This document shows positions 17,535-25,107 of a stretch of DNA of 43,161 nucleotides, in pieces (the stretch's first letter is position 1; each line of letters begins with the position of its first letter). This DNA is from Candidatus Palauibacter australiensis. Lineage in GTDB: Bacteria; Gemmatimonadota; Gemmatimonadetes; Palauibacterales; Palauibacteraceae. Made by a program: the position numbers and the translations under genes. Under the pieces are notes generated by a model. That model saw only the letters and a program-made list of their open reading frames with translations. It had not been told where the DNA came from and ran no database searches. The stretch is from the NCBI GenBank assembly GCA_026705295.1, contig JAPPBA010000117.1, forward strand, positions 1 through 43,161, in the 5' to 3' direction.

Positions 17535-19840
17535 GGGGACTTCGCCTTAACCCGGAGCAGCGGGACGCGGTCGAACACGGCGAAGGGCCGCTGCTGGTCC
17601 TCGCCGGCGCGGGCTCCGGCAAGACGCGCGTGCTCACGGCGCGGGCCGCCCGCCTCATCGACGAGGGGCTGGAGCCCACGCGCCTCCTCGCCGTCACCTT
17701 CACGAACAAGGCCGCCGGGGAGATGCGGGAACGAATCGAGGGACTCATCGGTCGTTCCACGCGGGGCCTGTGGATCGGCACGTTCCACTCGGTCGCCGCG
17801 CGCCTCCTTCGCATCGAGGCTCCGCACACATCCCGTACGCGCGCCTTCACGATCTACGACGAGGATGACGCCATCCGCACGCTCAGGGATGTGATGGAGT
17901 CGGAGGGCTACGATCCCAGGCGCTGGGCGCCCCGCGCGTTGCGCGGCCGGATCTCCAGCGCGAAGAACGCGCTCATGGGTCCCGCCGAGTACGAATCCGA
18001 GGCCTTCGACCTTCTGGCCGAGGTCGTGGCGAAGGTCTATCCCGCGTACCAGCGCGAACTGGCTCGGCGCAACGCCTACGATTTCGACGACCTCCTCTTC
18101 GAGACGGTCCGCCTGCTGGAGACGGCGGACGGCGTGCAGGACCGCTACGCCGCGCGCTTCGCTCACGTGCTCGTGGACGAGTACCAGGACACGAACCACG
18201 CCCAGTACCGGATGGTGAAGGCGCTGGCCTCGAAGCACGGCAACCTGTGCGTCGTGGGGGACGACGATCAGGCGGTGTACGGATGGCGTGGAGCGGACAT
18301 CCGGAACATCCTCGACTTCGAGGCCGATTTCCACGGCGCGCACGTCGTGCGGCTGGAGCGCAACTATCGCTCGACGGGGTCGATTCTCGAGGTCGCGAAC
18401 GCCGTCATCTCGCGGAACCTCGCGAGGAAGCCGAAGCGGCTGCATACGGAGCGGGAGGCCGGCGATCCGATCGAGGTCGTCCGCTGCGATGACGAGCGGG
18501 CGGAAGCGGCGTGGGTCTCGTCGCGGATCGAGGCGGGCCGCGGCGCCCGGGGCTTGAACGAGTTTGCGGTGCTTTACCGCACGAACGCCCAGTCGCGGGC
18601 CTTCGAGGAGGCGTTCCGGCGGTCCGGCATCCCGTACCGGATCGTGGGCGGCGTCCCGTTCTACGAACGTCGCGAGGTGAAGGACGTCATGGCCTATCTG
18701 CGCCTTCTCGTGAACCCGGCGGACGACGCCGCGTTCCTGCGCGCCGTGGGGTGGCCGAGGCGCGGGGTCGGGGCGAAGAGCCTCGAAAGGCTGGAGGCAC
18801 TCGCCCGCGCGGGCGCCGGAGCAGGCGAAGCCGTGGAGCCGCTCGCGGCGGTTGCGGCGCGGGCGCGGCACGAAGACGGCATCCCGAGGGCGGCGGCGCG
18901 CGGCCTGAGGCGGTTCGCCGACGGGCTCGCCGACCTGCGGGCTTCGCTACCCGGCAGCGGTGCCCGGGAAGCGCTCGAGGCGTGCGTCGCAACCTTCGGC
19001 CTGGCCACGGCGCTCGCGGAGGAGGAGGACGGCGCGGACCGCCTGGAGAACGTGAGCGAACTGTTCGCGGCGGCCGAGGTGTTCGAGCGCGACGACGTGG
19101 AGGACCCCGACGACGAAGCCACGGATCTCGAATTGTTCCTGCAGTCCGTTTCGCTGCGTTCCGACCTCGATGAGGCCGACTTCGACGGTGAAGCGGTGAC
19201 GATGATCACGCTGCACAATGCGAAGGGACTCGAGTTTCCGGTGGTCTTCCTGGGCGGGCTGGAGGAGGGACTCTTTCCTCTCTCGAGGGCGGTGGAGGCG
19301 CCGGGCGGGCTGGAAGAGGAACGGCGCCTCTTCTACGTGGGGGTCACGCGCGCGATGGACCGGCTGAGCCTTACGTATGCGGACCACCGCTGGCGGGCCG
19401 GGATGGCCAGTCGCTCGGCCCCGTCGAGCTTCATTGATGAACTCCCGGAGGAACACGTGCATCCGCGGCTTGCGGAGCCGCGCTGGGGGCGGCGGCGCCC
19501 CCGCGACGCCCGGGGGTTCGGCCGCCGCCCGCCGGGAGGAGGGGCGCGGGGCGGCCGCTCCTTCGCCTGGCAGAGGGGTCCGGATCGCGCATCGGGCCGT
19601 GCCACCGGTTCCGGCGGGGACGAAAGGTCGGGACCTCCGGGCGAGCTCGAGTACGACTACGAAGACTCGCAGGTGCCGCTCTCGCTCACCCCGGGCGTAC
19701 GCGTGGTGCACCCGCGCTTCGGGGCCGGCGAGGTGCTGCAGGTGTACGGCTTCGGGAGGGAGGCCAAGGCCGACATCGCGTTCGAGGAGGTCGGCCGGAA
19801 GAAGGTCGTCGTCGCGTACGCGGGGTTGCGCCCGGCTTAG
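17531..19840 (+). CDS. pcrA: ATP-dependent 3'-5' DNA helicase PcrA/UvrD
   Basis: This superfamily 1A helicase acts in DNA repair and replication-fork maintenance. The 769-residue protein carries LNPEQRDAV (Q motif), Walker A AGAGSGKT (K31), TFTNKAAGEM, GTFHSVAARLLR, Walker B VDEYQDT (about 215-221), VVGDDDQAVYGWRGAD, LERNYRST, LYRTNAQSRAFEEAF, TLHNAKGLEFPVVFL and LFYVGVTRAMDRL. After a basic, glycine-rich linker it ends in the Tudor-like PcrA tail (GVRVVHPRFGAGEV). That tail binds RNA polymerase in the Firmicute protein. The start is GTG 17531, overlapping the kinase stop as GTGA; upstream in-frame codons read a shadow of the kinase gene. The gene converges on the DUF948 gene with a 34-base gap. 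Confidence 0.95.
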   Translation: MRGLRLNPEQRDAVEHGEGPLLVLAGAGSGKTRVLTARAARLIDEGLEPTRLLAVTFTNKAAGEMRERIEGLIGRSTRGLWIGTFHSVAARLLRIEAPHTSRTRAFTIYDEDDAIRTLRDVMESEGYDPRRWAPRALRGRISSAKNALMGPAEYESEAFDLLAEVVAKVYPAYQRELARRNAYDFDDLLFETVRLLETADGVQDRYAARFAHVLVDEYQDTNHAQYRMVKALASKHGNLCVVGDDDQAVYGWRGADIRNILDFEADFHGAHVVRLERNYRSTGSILEVANAVISRNLARKPKRLHTEREAGDPIEVVRCDDERAEAAWVSSRIEAGRGARGLNEFAVLYRTNAQSRAFEEAFRRSGIPYRIVGGVPFYERREVKDVMAYLRLLVNPADDAAFLRAVGWPRRGVGAKSLERLEALARAGAGAGEAVEPLAAVAARARHEDGIPRAAARGLRRFADGLADLRASLPGSGAREALEACVATFGLATALAEEEDGADRLENVSELFAAAEVFERDDVEDPDDEATDLELFLQSVSLRSDLDEADFDGEAVTMITLHNAKGLEFPVVFLGGLEEGLFPLSRAVEAPGGLEEERRLFYVGVTRAMDRLSLTYADHRWRAGMASRSAPSSFIDELPEEHVHPRLAEPRWGRRRPRDARGFGRRPPGGGARGGRSFAWQRGPDRASGRATGSGGDERSGPPGELEYDYEDSQVPLSLTPGVRVVHPRFGAGEVLQVYGFGREAKADIAFEEVGRKKVVVAYAGLRPA

Positions 19841-19874
19841 CAGCCGTAGCCGCCGCCTGGCCCGGCCGCCCCGG

Positions 19875-20342
19875 TCACTCGCCCCCGCGTTCCCCCAGGG
19901 CCCGGGCCACCCGCTTTGCCGTCGAGACGTTGTCCTTGCCGCGCCGAAGTCCGCGCAGCAGGGAGGCCGTCGTAAGGAACGTCTCCTCGGCCTCCTCCTG
20001 AACGACAGCGAGCAGCGCCGCGACCTCGACCACCCGCTCCTCGACCAGGTCCACCATGCGGCCGGTGGATTCGCTCGCGCTCTTGAGCGCCTGTCCCACG
20101 CCGTCGGCGTCGTCCCGGAGTCGGCCCGCAATGCGCCGCGCCTGGTCGCTTGCCTGTTCGACGTTGTGCAGCACCGGCTTGAGGCGGTCGCTGAGGTCGT
20201 TGACCGTGCCCGAGATCCGTCTCAGCGGCTCGCGGGTCTCGCGCAGCAGGCGGACTGCGTGCAAGAGGACGATGAGAATCGCCAGCGCGACGACGAGCCA
20301 AACCGCCATCCCGGCCACGACCGCGATCTCGTATGTGGTCAC
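19875..20342 (-). CDS. DUF948-family membrane protein
   Basis: The 155-residue protein has one N-terminal transmembrane helix (about residues 5-28, YEIAVVAGMAVWLVVALAIL). A long amphipathic helical region follows (LLRETREPLRRISGTVNDL, LKPVLHNVEQASDQARRIAG, and further), as in DUF948/YtxG-like proteins. The cytoplasmic part is probably coiled coil. The function of the family is not established; related Firmicute proteins are tied to general stress. GTG 20342 is used because it sits right before the membrane helix and has a GGGGGAG ribosome-binding site upstream on the minus strand. A good -10 (TATACT) lies about 70 bases before it. Confidence 0.8.
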   Translation of the reverse strand: MTTYEIAVVAGMAVWLVVALAILIVLLHAVRLLRETREPLRRISGTVNDLSDRLKPVLHNVEQASDQARRIAGRLRDDADGVGQALKSASESTGRMVDLVEERVVEVAALLAVVQEEAEETFLTTASLLRGLRRGKDNVSTAKRVARALGERGGE

Positions 20343-20410
20343 TGCGGCTCCCCCGGAGGACAGTCGGAAGCACTGACGCGGAATTTCGCCACGCACTGCC
20401 AAGGGAGGAG

Positions 20411-20416
20411 AGTATA
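20411..20416 (-). promoter_or_regulatory. Candidate -10 element for the DUF948 gene
   Basis: Read on the minus strand, 20416-20411 is TATACT, five of six bases of the consensus, placed about 70 bases upstream of the GTG at 20342. No matching -35 is obvious 16-18 bases further up, so it is only half a promoter. The whole 220-base divergent gap (20343-20562) must also contain the murA promoter, which I could not place. Confidence 0.4.
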
Positions 20417-20562
20417 GGCCGCCATCCGTCCGCCGGCTACTTTGGCGCGCGGCGCCGGCAAGCCGTCCGTTGCAGGCCCCTGCGAGCACTTGCGGCTCGA
20501 ATGCAGCGGGGCTCTACCACGGACCGCCAGGCCGGATGTGGGAACGGGCGGGAGGAGGCGCG

Positions 20563-21852
20563 ATGTACTATCGGATCGAGGGTGGCCACGAGCTGAGCGG
20601 CGTGTTCACGCCGGCCGGCAACAAGAACGCCGCCCTCCCCATCCTCGCCGCCACGCTCCTCACGCACGAGCCGGTGCGAATCGAGAACGTCCCGCGCATC
20701 ACCGACGTGGAGACGCTGCTCGACCTCCTCCGCAGGCTCGGAGTCGAGGGTGGCTGGACGGCGCCCGGCGTTCTCGAACTCAACGCCGCCGGGGTGAATC
20801 CGCGGGCGATCCCGGATGAGGACCTGGCCGGCCGGATCCGCGGATCGGTGCTGCTCGCGGGCCCGATGCTCGCCCGGATAGGGTCGTGCCAGCTCCCGCA
20901 CCCCGGCGGAGATTTCATCGGGCGCCGCCGTCTGGACACCCACATGCTTGCGCTGCAGGCGCTCGGAGCGGCGGTCGACGTTGGAGACCGCTACGTCCTG
21001 AGCGCTCCCGGTCTCCGCGGCGCCTCCGTCTTCCTCGATGAGCCGTCCGTTACGGGGACGGAGAACGCGGTGCTCGCGGCGGCCACGGCGACGGGCACGA
21101 CGGAACTTCGTAACGCCGCAACGGAACCCCACGTACAGGACCTGTGCCGCTTTCTCATCACGCTTGGCGCCCGCATCGAGGGCATCGGAACCTCGCGGCT
21201 CGTCATCGAGGGCGTGGAGACGCTGGGAGGAGGGACGTTCCGGATCGGGCCGGATCACATTGAAGTCGGGAGCGTGATCGGGTTGGCGGCGGCGACGGGC
21301 TCGACCCTTCGGATCGCCGGAGTGGATCCGGCCCACTTCGACCCGCTTCGCGTGGGCTTCCGACGCCTCGGCCTCGAATTCGCGTGGCGCGACGACCAGC
21401 TCCTCGTGCGCGGCGCGGGAGAGCTCGAGATCCAGCCCGATCTCGGCGGCCAGATTCCGAAGATCGACGACGGGCCCTGGCCGGCGTTCCCCGCGGATCT
21501 GATCAGCATCGCGCTCGTGGCCGCGACCCAGTGCCGCGGCACCGTCCTCATTCACGAGAAGATGTTCGAGTCGCGGATGTTCTTCGTCGACAAGGTGATC
21601 GCCATGGGCGCCCGCATCGTCCTCTGCGATCCGCACCGGGCCGTCGTCGTGGGACCTTCGCCGCTACGCGGAGCGACCCTCGAGAGCCCCGACATCCGGG
21701 CCGGCATGGCGCTCCTTATCGCGGCGCTTGCGGCGGAAGGCGCGAGTCGCGTGTACAACATCGGGCAGATCGAGCGCGGCTACGAGCGCATCCATGAACG
21801 CCTCGCGTCGGTGGGAGCCCGCATCGAGCGGGTGGAGCCGGACGGCTCATGA
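20563..21852 (+). CDS. murA: UDP-N-acetylglucosamine 1-carboxyvinyltransferase (Asp active-site variant)
   Basis: MurA transfers enolpyruvate from PEP to UDP-GlcNAc, the first committed step of peptidoglycan synthesis. The 429-residue protein has the substrate loop AGNKNAALPIL (K21, N22), RIRGSVLLAGPMLAR, and the IDDGPWPAFPADL region with the catalytic aspartate. It ends with IRAGMALLIAALAAEG and IERGYERIHERL. The mobile loop that normally carries the PEP-binding cysteine (Cys115 in E. coli) reads HPGGDFIGRRRLDTHM, with aspartate D117 in that place (codon 20911-20913). The ATG at 20563 follows GGAGGAGG (20551-20558), which fixes the start. The stop overlaps pgeF as ATGA. Confidence 0.95.
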   Translation: MYYRIEGGHELSGVFTPAGNKNAALPILAATLLTHEPVRIENVPRITDVETLLDLLRRLGVEGGWTAPGVLELNAAGVNPRAIPDEDLAGRIRGSVLLAGPMLARIGSCQLPHPGGDFIGRRRLDTHMLALQALGAAVDVGDRYVLSAPGLRGASVFLDEPSVTGTENAVLAAATATGTTELRNAATEPHVQDLCRFLITLGARIEGIGTSRLVIEGVETLGGGTFRIGPDHIEVGSVIGLAAATGSTLRIAGVDPAHFDPLRVGFRRLGLEFAWRDDQLLVRGAGELEIQPDLGGQIPKIDDGPWPAFPADLISIALVAATQCRGTVLIHEKMFESRMFFVDKVIAMGARIVLCDPHRAVVVGPSPLRGATLESPDIRAGMALLIAALAAEGASRVYNIGQIERGYERIHERLASVGARIERVEPDGS

Positions 21853-22610
21853 CGGAGGTCGCGGAGATCCGGAAGGACGGCATGCTGCGGTTGTCGCAGT
21901 GGGAGTCGCTCGATCCGAGTGTGGTCTGCGGGATCACCACGGCGGAACGCGGGGACCTCGCGGTCGCGGAGGCCTCCCCGGCACACGTGACTGCGGTCTA
22001 CGCGGATCTGGCACGGGAACTTGGCTTCCGCCGGGTATCGGTGCCGACTCAGGTCCACGGCACGGATCTGCGGGAGATCAGGGCCGGATCCGCCCCGGAC
22101 TCGGGGGGGTGTACCGTCCACCGGGCGGGTCGCGTGGACGGCCAGCTCGCGGTCGGGCCCGGTTGGCTCCTGGCCGCGACCGCCGCGGATTGCGTTCCGG
22201 TCTACCTCTGGTCCCGTGAACTCGGGCACATCGGGCTGATCCACGCGGGTTGGCGTGGGGCGGCGGCGGGCATCCTTCCGCGCGCGATCTCCCGGCTCGC
22301 CCGCGGTCTCGACGGCGGATCCCCCCGCACCGTCGCGGACCTCCGAGTCCATCTGGGGCCCGCGATCTGCGGGGACTGTTACGAGGTCGACACACCCGTG
22401 CTTTCCGCCTTCGGCCTCGGCGGCACGCGCGCACAACTCGACTTGAGGGGCATCCTCGCCGCCCAGGCAGCGACGGCCGGCATCGCACCCGACGCCCTTT
22501 CGAGCTCCCGTTTCTGCACGTCATGCGGCCCCGGCGACCTTCATTCGCACCGCGCGAGCGGCGGCACGGCGGGACGGATGGCCGCCTTCCTGGGGCTGCG
22601 AAGCGGCTGA
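21849..22610 (+). CDS. pgeF: Polyphenol oxidase-family/PgeF purine nucleoside- or peptidoglycan-editing factor
   Basis: The 253-residue protein belongs to the YfiH/PgeF (laccase-domain DUF152) family. Visible signatures are PTQVHGTDL, TAADCVPVYL, LIHAGWRGAAAGIL, LGPAICGDCYEV, and a C-terminal SSRFCTSCGPGDLHSHRA. The two histidines and the cysteine of the metal site are all present. In E. coli the protein removes L-Ser-containing precursors from peptidoglycan synthesis; animal relatives act on purine nucleosides. The four-base overlap with murA supports the cell-wall-editing role here. A promoter and terminator-like leader for the next operon follow, starting about 30 bases after the stop. Confidence 0.9.
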   Translation: MTEVAEIRKDGMLRLSQWESLDPSVVCGITTAERGDLAVAEASPAHVTAVYADLARELGFRRVSVPTQVHGTDLREIRAGSAPDSGGCTVHRAGRVDGQLAVGPGWLLAATAADCVPVYLWSRELGHIGLIHAGWRGAAAGILPRAISRLARGLDGGSPRTVADLRVHLGPAICGDCYEVDTPVLSAFGLGGTRAQLDLRGILAAQAATAGIAPDALSSSRFCTSCGPGDLHSHRASGGTAGRMAAFLGLRSG

Positions 22611-22640
22611 ACCGGGGGCACCGACAGGCGGAACGGGCTG

Positions 22641-22669
22641 TTGCAGCGGGTCGGACCCCGCCGTATGTT
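22641..22669 (+). promoter_or_regulatory. Candidate promoter for the rimP-nusA-infB operon
   Basis: TTGCAG (22641-22646), a 17-base spacer and TATGTT (22664-22669) lie between pgeF and rimP. A start near 22676 would give a leader of about 120 bases. The -10 keeps TAT at the front and T at the end, as does the eno candidate. The assignment was made by eye. Confidence 0.5.
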
Positions 22670-22678
22670 CGGAGTCGC

Positions 22679-22765
22679 ATGTTCACATACGTCCGCGCGG
22701 GTCGGCGGACGATGGCGTTACTCGAAGTGGGGAAGCTGTACGGGCCCCACTTTTTTTTGCAGTAG
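22679..22765 (+). CDS. Possible 28-codon leader ORF in the rimP leader
   Basis: An ATG at 22679, with GGAG at 22671-22674 just upstream, opens a 28-codon frame ending with TAG at 22763-22765. Its second half (from a possible internal ATG at 22712) runs straight through the terminator-like hairpin and its T8 tract and encodes GKLYGPHFFLQ at the end. The spacing to the GGAG is short. A ribosome on this frame would melt the hairpin, so translation could control read-through. The peptide itself has no recognisable function. Confidence 0.35.
   Translation: MFTYVRAGRRTMALLEVGKLYGPHFFLQ
22691..22710 (+). other. Leader hairpin 1 (rimP operon)
   Basis: GTCCGC (22691-22696) and GCGGAC (22705-22710) form a perfect six-base-pair stem around an eight-base loop, 16 bases before the terminator-like hairpin. 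It lies within the short leader ORF. Confidence 0.4.
22726..22758 (+). terminator. Intrinsic terminator or attenuator in the rimP-nusA leader
   Basis: AGTGGGG (22726-22732) pairs with CCCCACT (22745-22751) around a 12-base loop, and an unbroken run of eight Ts (22751-22758) follows at once. This is the only strong stem plus T-tract found in the window. It either ends the murA-pgeF transcript or, if the candidate promoter at 22641 is used, sits inside the leader of the rimP operon and acts as an attenuator. RimP begins 38 bases downstream. Confidence 0.75.
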
Positions 22766-22782
22766 GGCGAACCGGATTCGCC
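22766..22782 (+). other. Leader hairpin 3 (rimP operon)
   Basis: GGCGAA (22766-22771) and TTCGCC (22777-22782) form a perfect six-base-pair stem with a five-base loop, between the T tract and the rimP ribosome-binding region (GAAGGGG, about 22784-22789). It could limit or order access to the rimP start. Confidence 0.4.
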
Positions 22783-22795
22783 GAAGGGGTCGGTC

Positions 22796-23287
22796 ATGCT
22801 GGACCCGGCGGACATCGAACGCGCGGTCGAAGGCCTTGGCTTCGAGGTCGTGCAGATGGAGCGCGGCGGAGGCCGCCGCCGGCCGCTGCTCCGGCTCCGG
22901 ATCGATCGGCCGGGCGCGTCGGCGGCCCGATCGGGCGTGACCGTCGACGACTGCGTCGCCGTGACGAGGAAACTGCGTGTCGCACTTGAAGATGGGGCGA
23001 CTGAGGACTGGGTGCTCGAAGTGTCGTCGCCGGGAGTGGACCGGCCGCTGGTGAAGGCCGCGGACTACGAGCGCTTCGCCGGGTCGCGGATTTGCGTTCG
23101 GGGCTACGGTCCGCTGGCCGATCGAGGCCGGAGGGTGGACGGCATGCTGCTCGGGATGGTGGACGGCCTTCCCGGCACGTTCGCGCTGGAGATCGAAGGG
23201 GATCGTGTGGAGATCCCGCTGGAGCTCGTGGCCTCCGCCCGCCTGGTCTACGACTGGGACGCGGCCGGAGGCGTGGATGGGAGATAG
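22796..23287 (+). CDS. rimP: Ribosome maturation factor RimP
   Basis: RimP assists late assembly of the 30S subunit. The 163-residue protein shows the N-terminal domain (IERAVEGLGFEVVQMERGGG), the hydrophobic strand PLLRLRIDRPG, VTVDDCVAVTRKL, and the family signature LEVSSPGVDRPLVKAADY. A C-terminal Sm-like domain (GTFALEIEGDRVEIPLELV) follows. It is near normal length. The ATG at 22796 has GAAGGGG upstream. It is the first gene of the rimP-nusA-ylxQ-infB operon, preceded by an attenuator-like leader. NusA follows after nine bases. Confidence 0.93.
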   Translation: MLDPADIERAVEGLGFEVVQMERGGGRRRPLLRLRIDRPGASAARSGVTVDDCVAVTRKLRVALEDGATEDWVLEVSSPGVDRPLVKAADYERFAGSRICVRGYGPLADRGRRVDGMLLGMVDGLPGTFALEIEGDRVEIPLELVASARLVYDWDAAGGVDGR

Positions 23288-23296
23288 AGAGAGGCA

Positions 23297-24727
23297 ATGA
23301 GCGATCAGATCCCGATCGTTGAAGCGTTCCGCATGATGGCGGCGAACAAGTCGCTGACGGAACTGGAGCTGCATGATCTCATCCGCGAAGGGATCCATGC
23401 GGCTCTCGCCCGTCGTTTCGGCGGTCCGGTCGAGGCGGAAATCGACGTCACCGATGGCGGCGACATCTCGATCGTCGTCCTCAAGGAAGTCGTTGACGAG
23501 GTCGAGGATCCGGCGCAGGAAGTAACGCTTGAGCAGGCTCGCTGGGATGACCCCGACTTCCAGGTCGGCGACCTCATGGAGATCCCGGTCGACTTCAGGG
23601 ACTTCGGCCGCAGCGCGGTGATGGCCGCCAAGCAGAGGATCATCCAGCGTATCCGCGAGGGAGAACGCGACCGCATCCGGATGGAGTTCAACGACCGGGT
23701 AGGGGACCTCGTGTCAGGCGAGGTGCAGGCGAGCGAGCGCGGCAAACTCGTCGTCATGCTGAACCGGTCTCGCGAAGCCGAGGCGATCATCCCGTGGCGG
23801 GAGCAGAATCCCCGGGAACGCTTCCGCCAGGGCGAGCCGATCCGCGCCGTGCTGAAGCTGCTGGAGGAGACGCCGCGCGGACCGCGACTCATCCTTTCGC
23901 GGGCGGACCCCCAGTTCGTCGCTTCGCTCTTCGCGCTCGAGGTGCCGGAGATCTACCAGGATATCGTGGACATCAAGGAGATCGTCCGTGAAGCGGGCGG
24001 GCGCACCAAGGTGGCCGTCGCGTCCCGGGATGAGTCCGTCGACCCGGTCGGGGCCTGCGTCGGCCTGAAGGGGTCGCGCGTCCAGGCTGTCGTGTCGGAG
24101 TTGAGCGGCGAACGGATCGACATCGTCCCGTGGCACCCGGACCCGGAGATCTTCGCCCGCCGAGCCCTGGCTCCGGCCCGGGTCGCGAAGGTGATCTCGG
24201 ATCAGGAACGGCACGTCATTACGGCGATTGTGGACGAGGACCAGCTGTCGCTGGCGATCGGGCGAAACGGACAGAACGTGCGGTTGGCGTCGCAGCTCAT
24301 CGGCTGGCAGATCGACCTCTATTCCAGCCGTGACTGGATGGAGCGCGGCGGAGAGGCTGGCCTGTTCGGAGGCGATGACGAATACGAGATGTCCGACTTC
24401 CCGCTCTCCGAGCTCGAGGGGATCGCCCCGGCAACCCTCGCGGCGCTCGAGGCGGCCGGGATCGGCAGCTTTTACGGACTCCTCGACATGGATCGGAGCG
24501 ATTTCCTTCAGGTTCCAGGGATCGGGGCGGACGAGGCGGATACCCTGGAGGCGCTCATCGACGAATTGACCGTCGTGGACGAGGCACAGACGGAGGGCGC
24601 CGGGGCCGCGGAGACGGCTGTCGAGGCGCCCGCGGACGCGGCGGCCGCGGATGCGCCGCCGGAGCCGGCATCCGGGGAGGCGGCCGATGCGTTGAGTACC
24701 GCGGCCTCGGGCGAGGGGACCGCCTGA
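23297..24727 (+). CDS. nusA: Transcription termination/antitermination protein NusA
   Basis: NusA binds RNA polymerase and modulates pausing, intrinsic termination and rRNA antitermination. The 476-residue protein has the polymerase-binding N-terminal domain, an S1 domain (about 130-200, GDLVSGEVQASERGKLVVML), and two KH domains (about 225-345, with DPVGACVGLKGSRVQAVV and LSLAIGRNGQNVRLAS). A helix-hairpin-helix-like C-terminal repeat follows (LDMDRSDFLQVPGIGADEAD). The last 40 residues are a low-complexity Ala/Glu/Pro tail. The ATG follows a GAGAGAGG ribosome-binding site. The stop at 24725-24727 overlaps a CTG that is the probable start of the next gene. Confidence 0.97.
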   Translation: MSDQIPIVEAFRMMAANKSLTELELHDLIREGIHAALARRFGGPVEAEIDVTDGGDISIVVLKEVVDEVEDPAQEVTLEQARWDDPDFQVGDLMEIPVDFRDFGRSAVMAAKQRIIQRIREGERDRIRMEFNDRVGDLVSGEVQASERGKLVVMLNRSREAEAIIPWREQNPRERFRQGEPIRAVLKLLEETPRGPRLILSRADPQFVASLFALEVPEIYQDIVDIKEIVREAGGRTKVAVASRDESVDPVGACVGLKGSRVQAVVSELSGERIDIVPWHPDPEIFARRALAPARVAKVISDQERHVITAIVDEDQLSLAIGRNGQNVRLASQLIGWQIDLYSSRDWMERGGEAGLFGGDDEYEMSDFPLSELEGIAPATLAALEAAGIGSFYGLLDMDRSDFLQVPGIGADEADTLEALIDELTVVDEAQTEGAGAAETAVEAPADAAAADAPPEPASGEAADALSTAASGEGTA

Positions 24728-25107
24728 AGCGCGGCGGAGCCCGGGGACGGGCGGGGGGGACGCTGAGCCTGCTCGGGATCGCGAAGCGCGCGGGCCGGGT
24801 CGCGCTCGGGACCCGCGCCGTGGACATCGCGGCGCGCAGGGGAAGGCTCGCCCTCCTCGTGGTCGCGAGCGACGCATCGCGGCATGCACTGACCCGCCTC
24901 ACGCCACAGGCGCGGCGGGCGTCGCGTGTAACAGTGACGAGTCGCAGGGCGCTAGGACGGGCGCTGGGACGGAACAATGTAGCCGTCGTCGGCGTCACGG
25001 ATTCGGCGCTGGCGCAGCGGATTCTCGAGGGGGAGCGCACGCCTTCGTGGCGTGACGAAAGCTCCGGGTCGCGGGGAGATCCGGAAGGGCAGGTGCCTGG
25101 ACAATGA
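24724..25107 (+). CDS. ylxQ: L7Ae-family ribosomal/RNA-binding protein YlxQ with probable CTG start
   Basis: The protein resembles YlxQ/L7Ae (kink-turn RNA-binding fold), with LSLLGIAKRAGRVALGTRAV at the N-terminus, then ARRGRLALLVVASDASRHAL, and VAVVGVTDSALAQRIL. The conserved N-terminal block has no ATG, GTG or TTG before it in frame. The first conventional start is GTG 24820, which would remove that block. A CTG at 24724 overlaps the nusA stop as CTGA and has GAGGGG (24713-24718) five bases upstream, giving 127 residues. I therefore place the start there, although 24820 is the conservative alternative. It lies between nusA and infB in the usual place, but the neighbouring ylxR gene is missing. 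Confidence 0.75.
   Translation: MKRGGARGRAGGTLSLLGIAKRAGRVALGTRAVDIAARRGRLALLVVASDASRHALTRLTPQARRASRVTVTSRRALGRALGRNNVAVVGVTDSALAQRILEGERTPSWRDESSGSRGDPEGQVPGQ

Noticed and set aside
20563-21852. murA could be an AroA or a fosfomycin-resistance paralogue rather than the peptidoglycan enzyme
   Set aside because: The AGNKNAALPIL and DGPWPAFP motifs, the length and the overlap with pgeF fit MurA. AroA would have a different N-terminal sequence.
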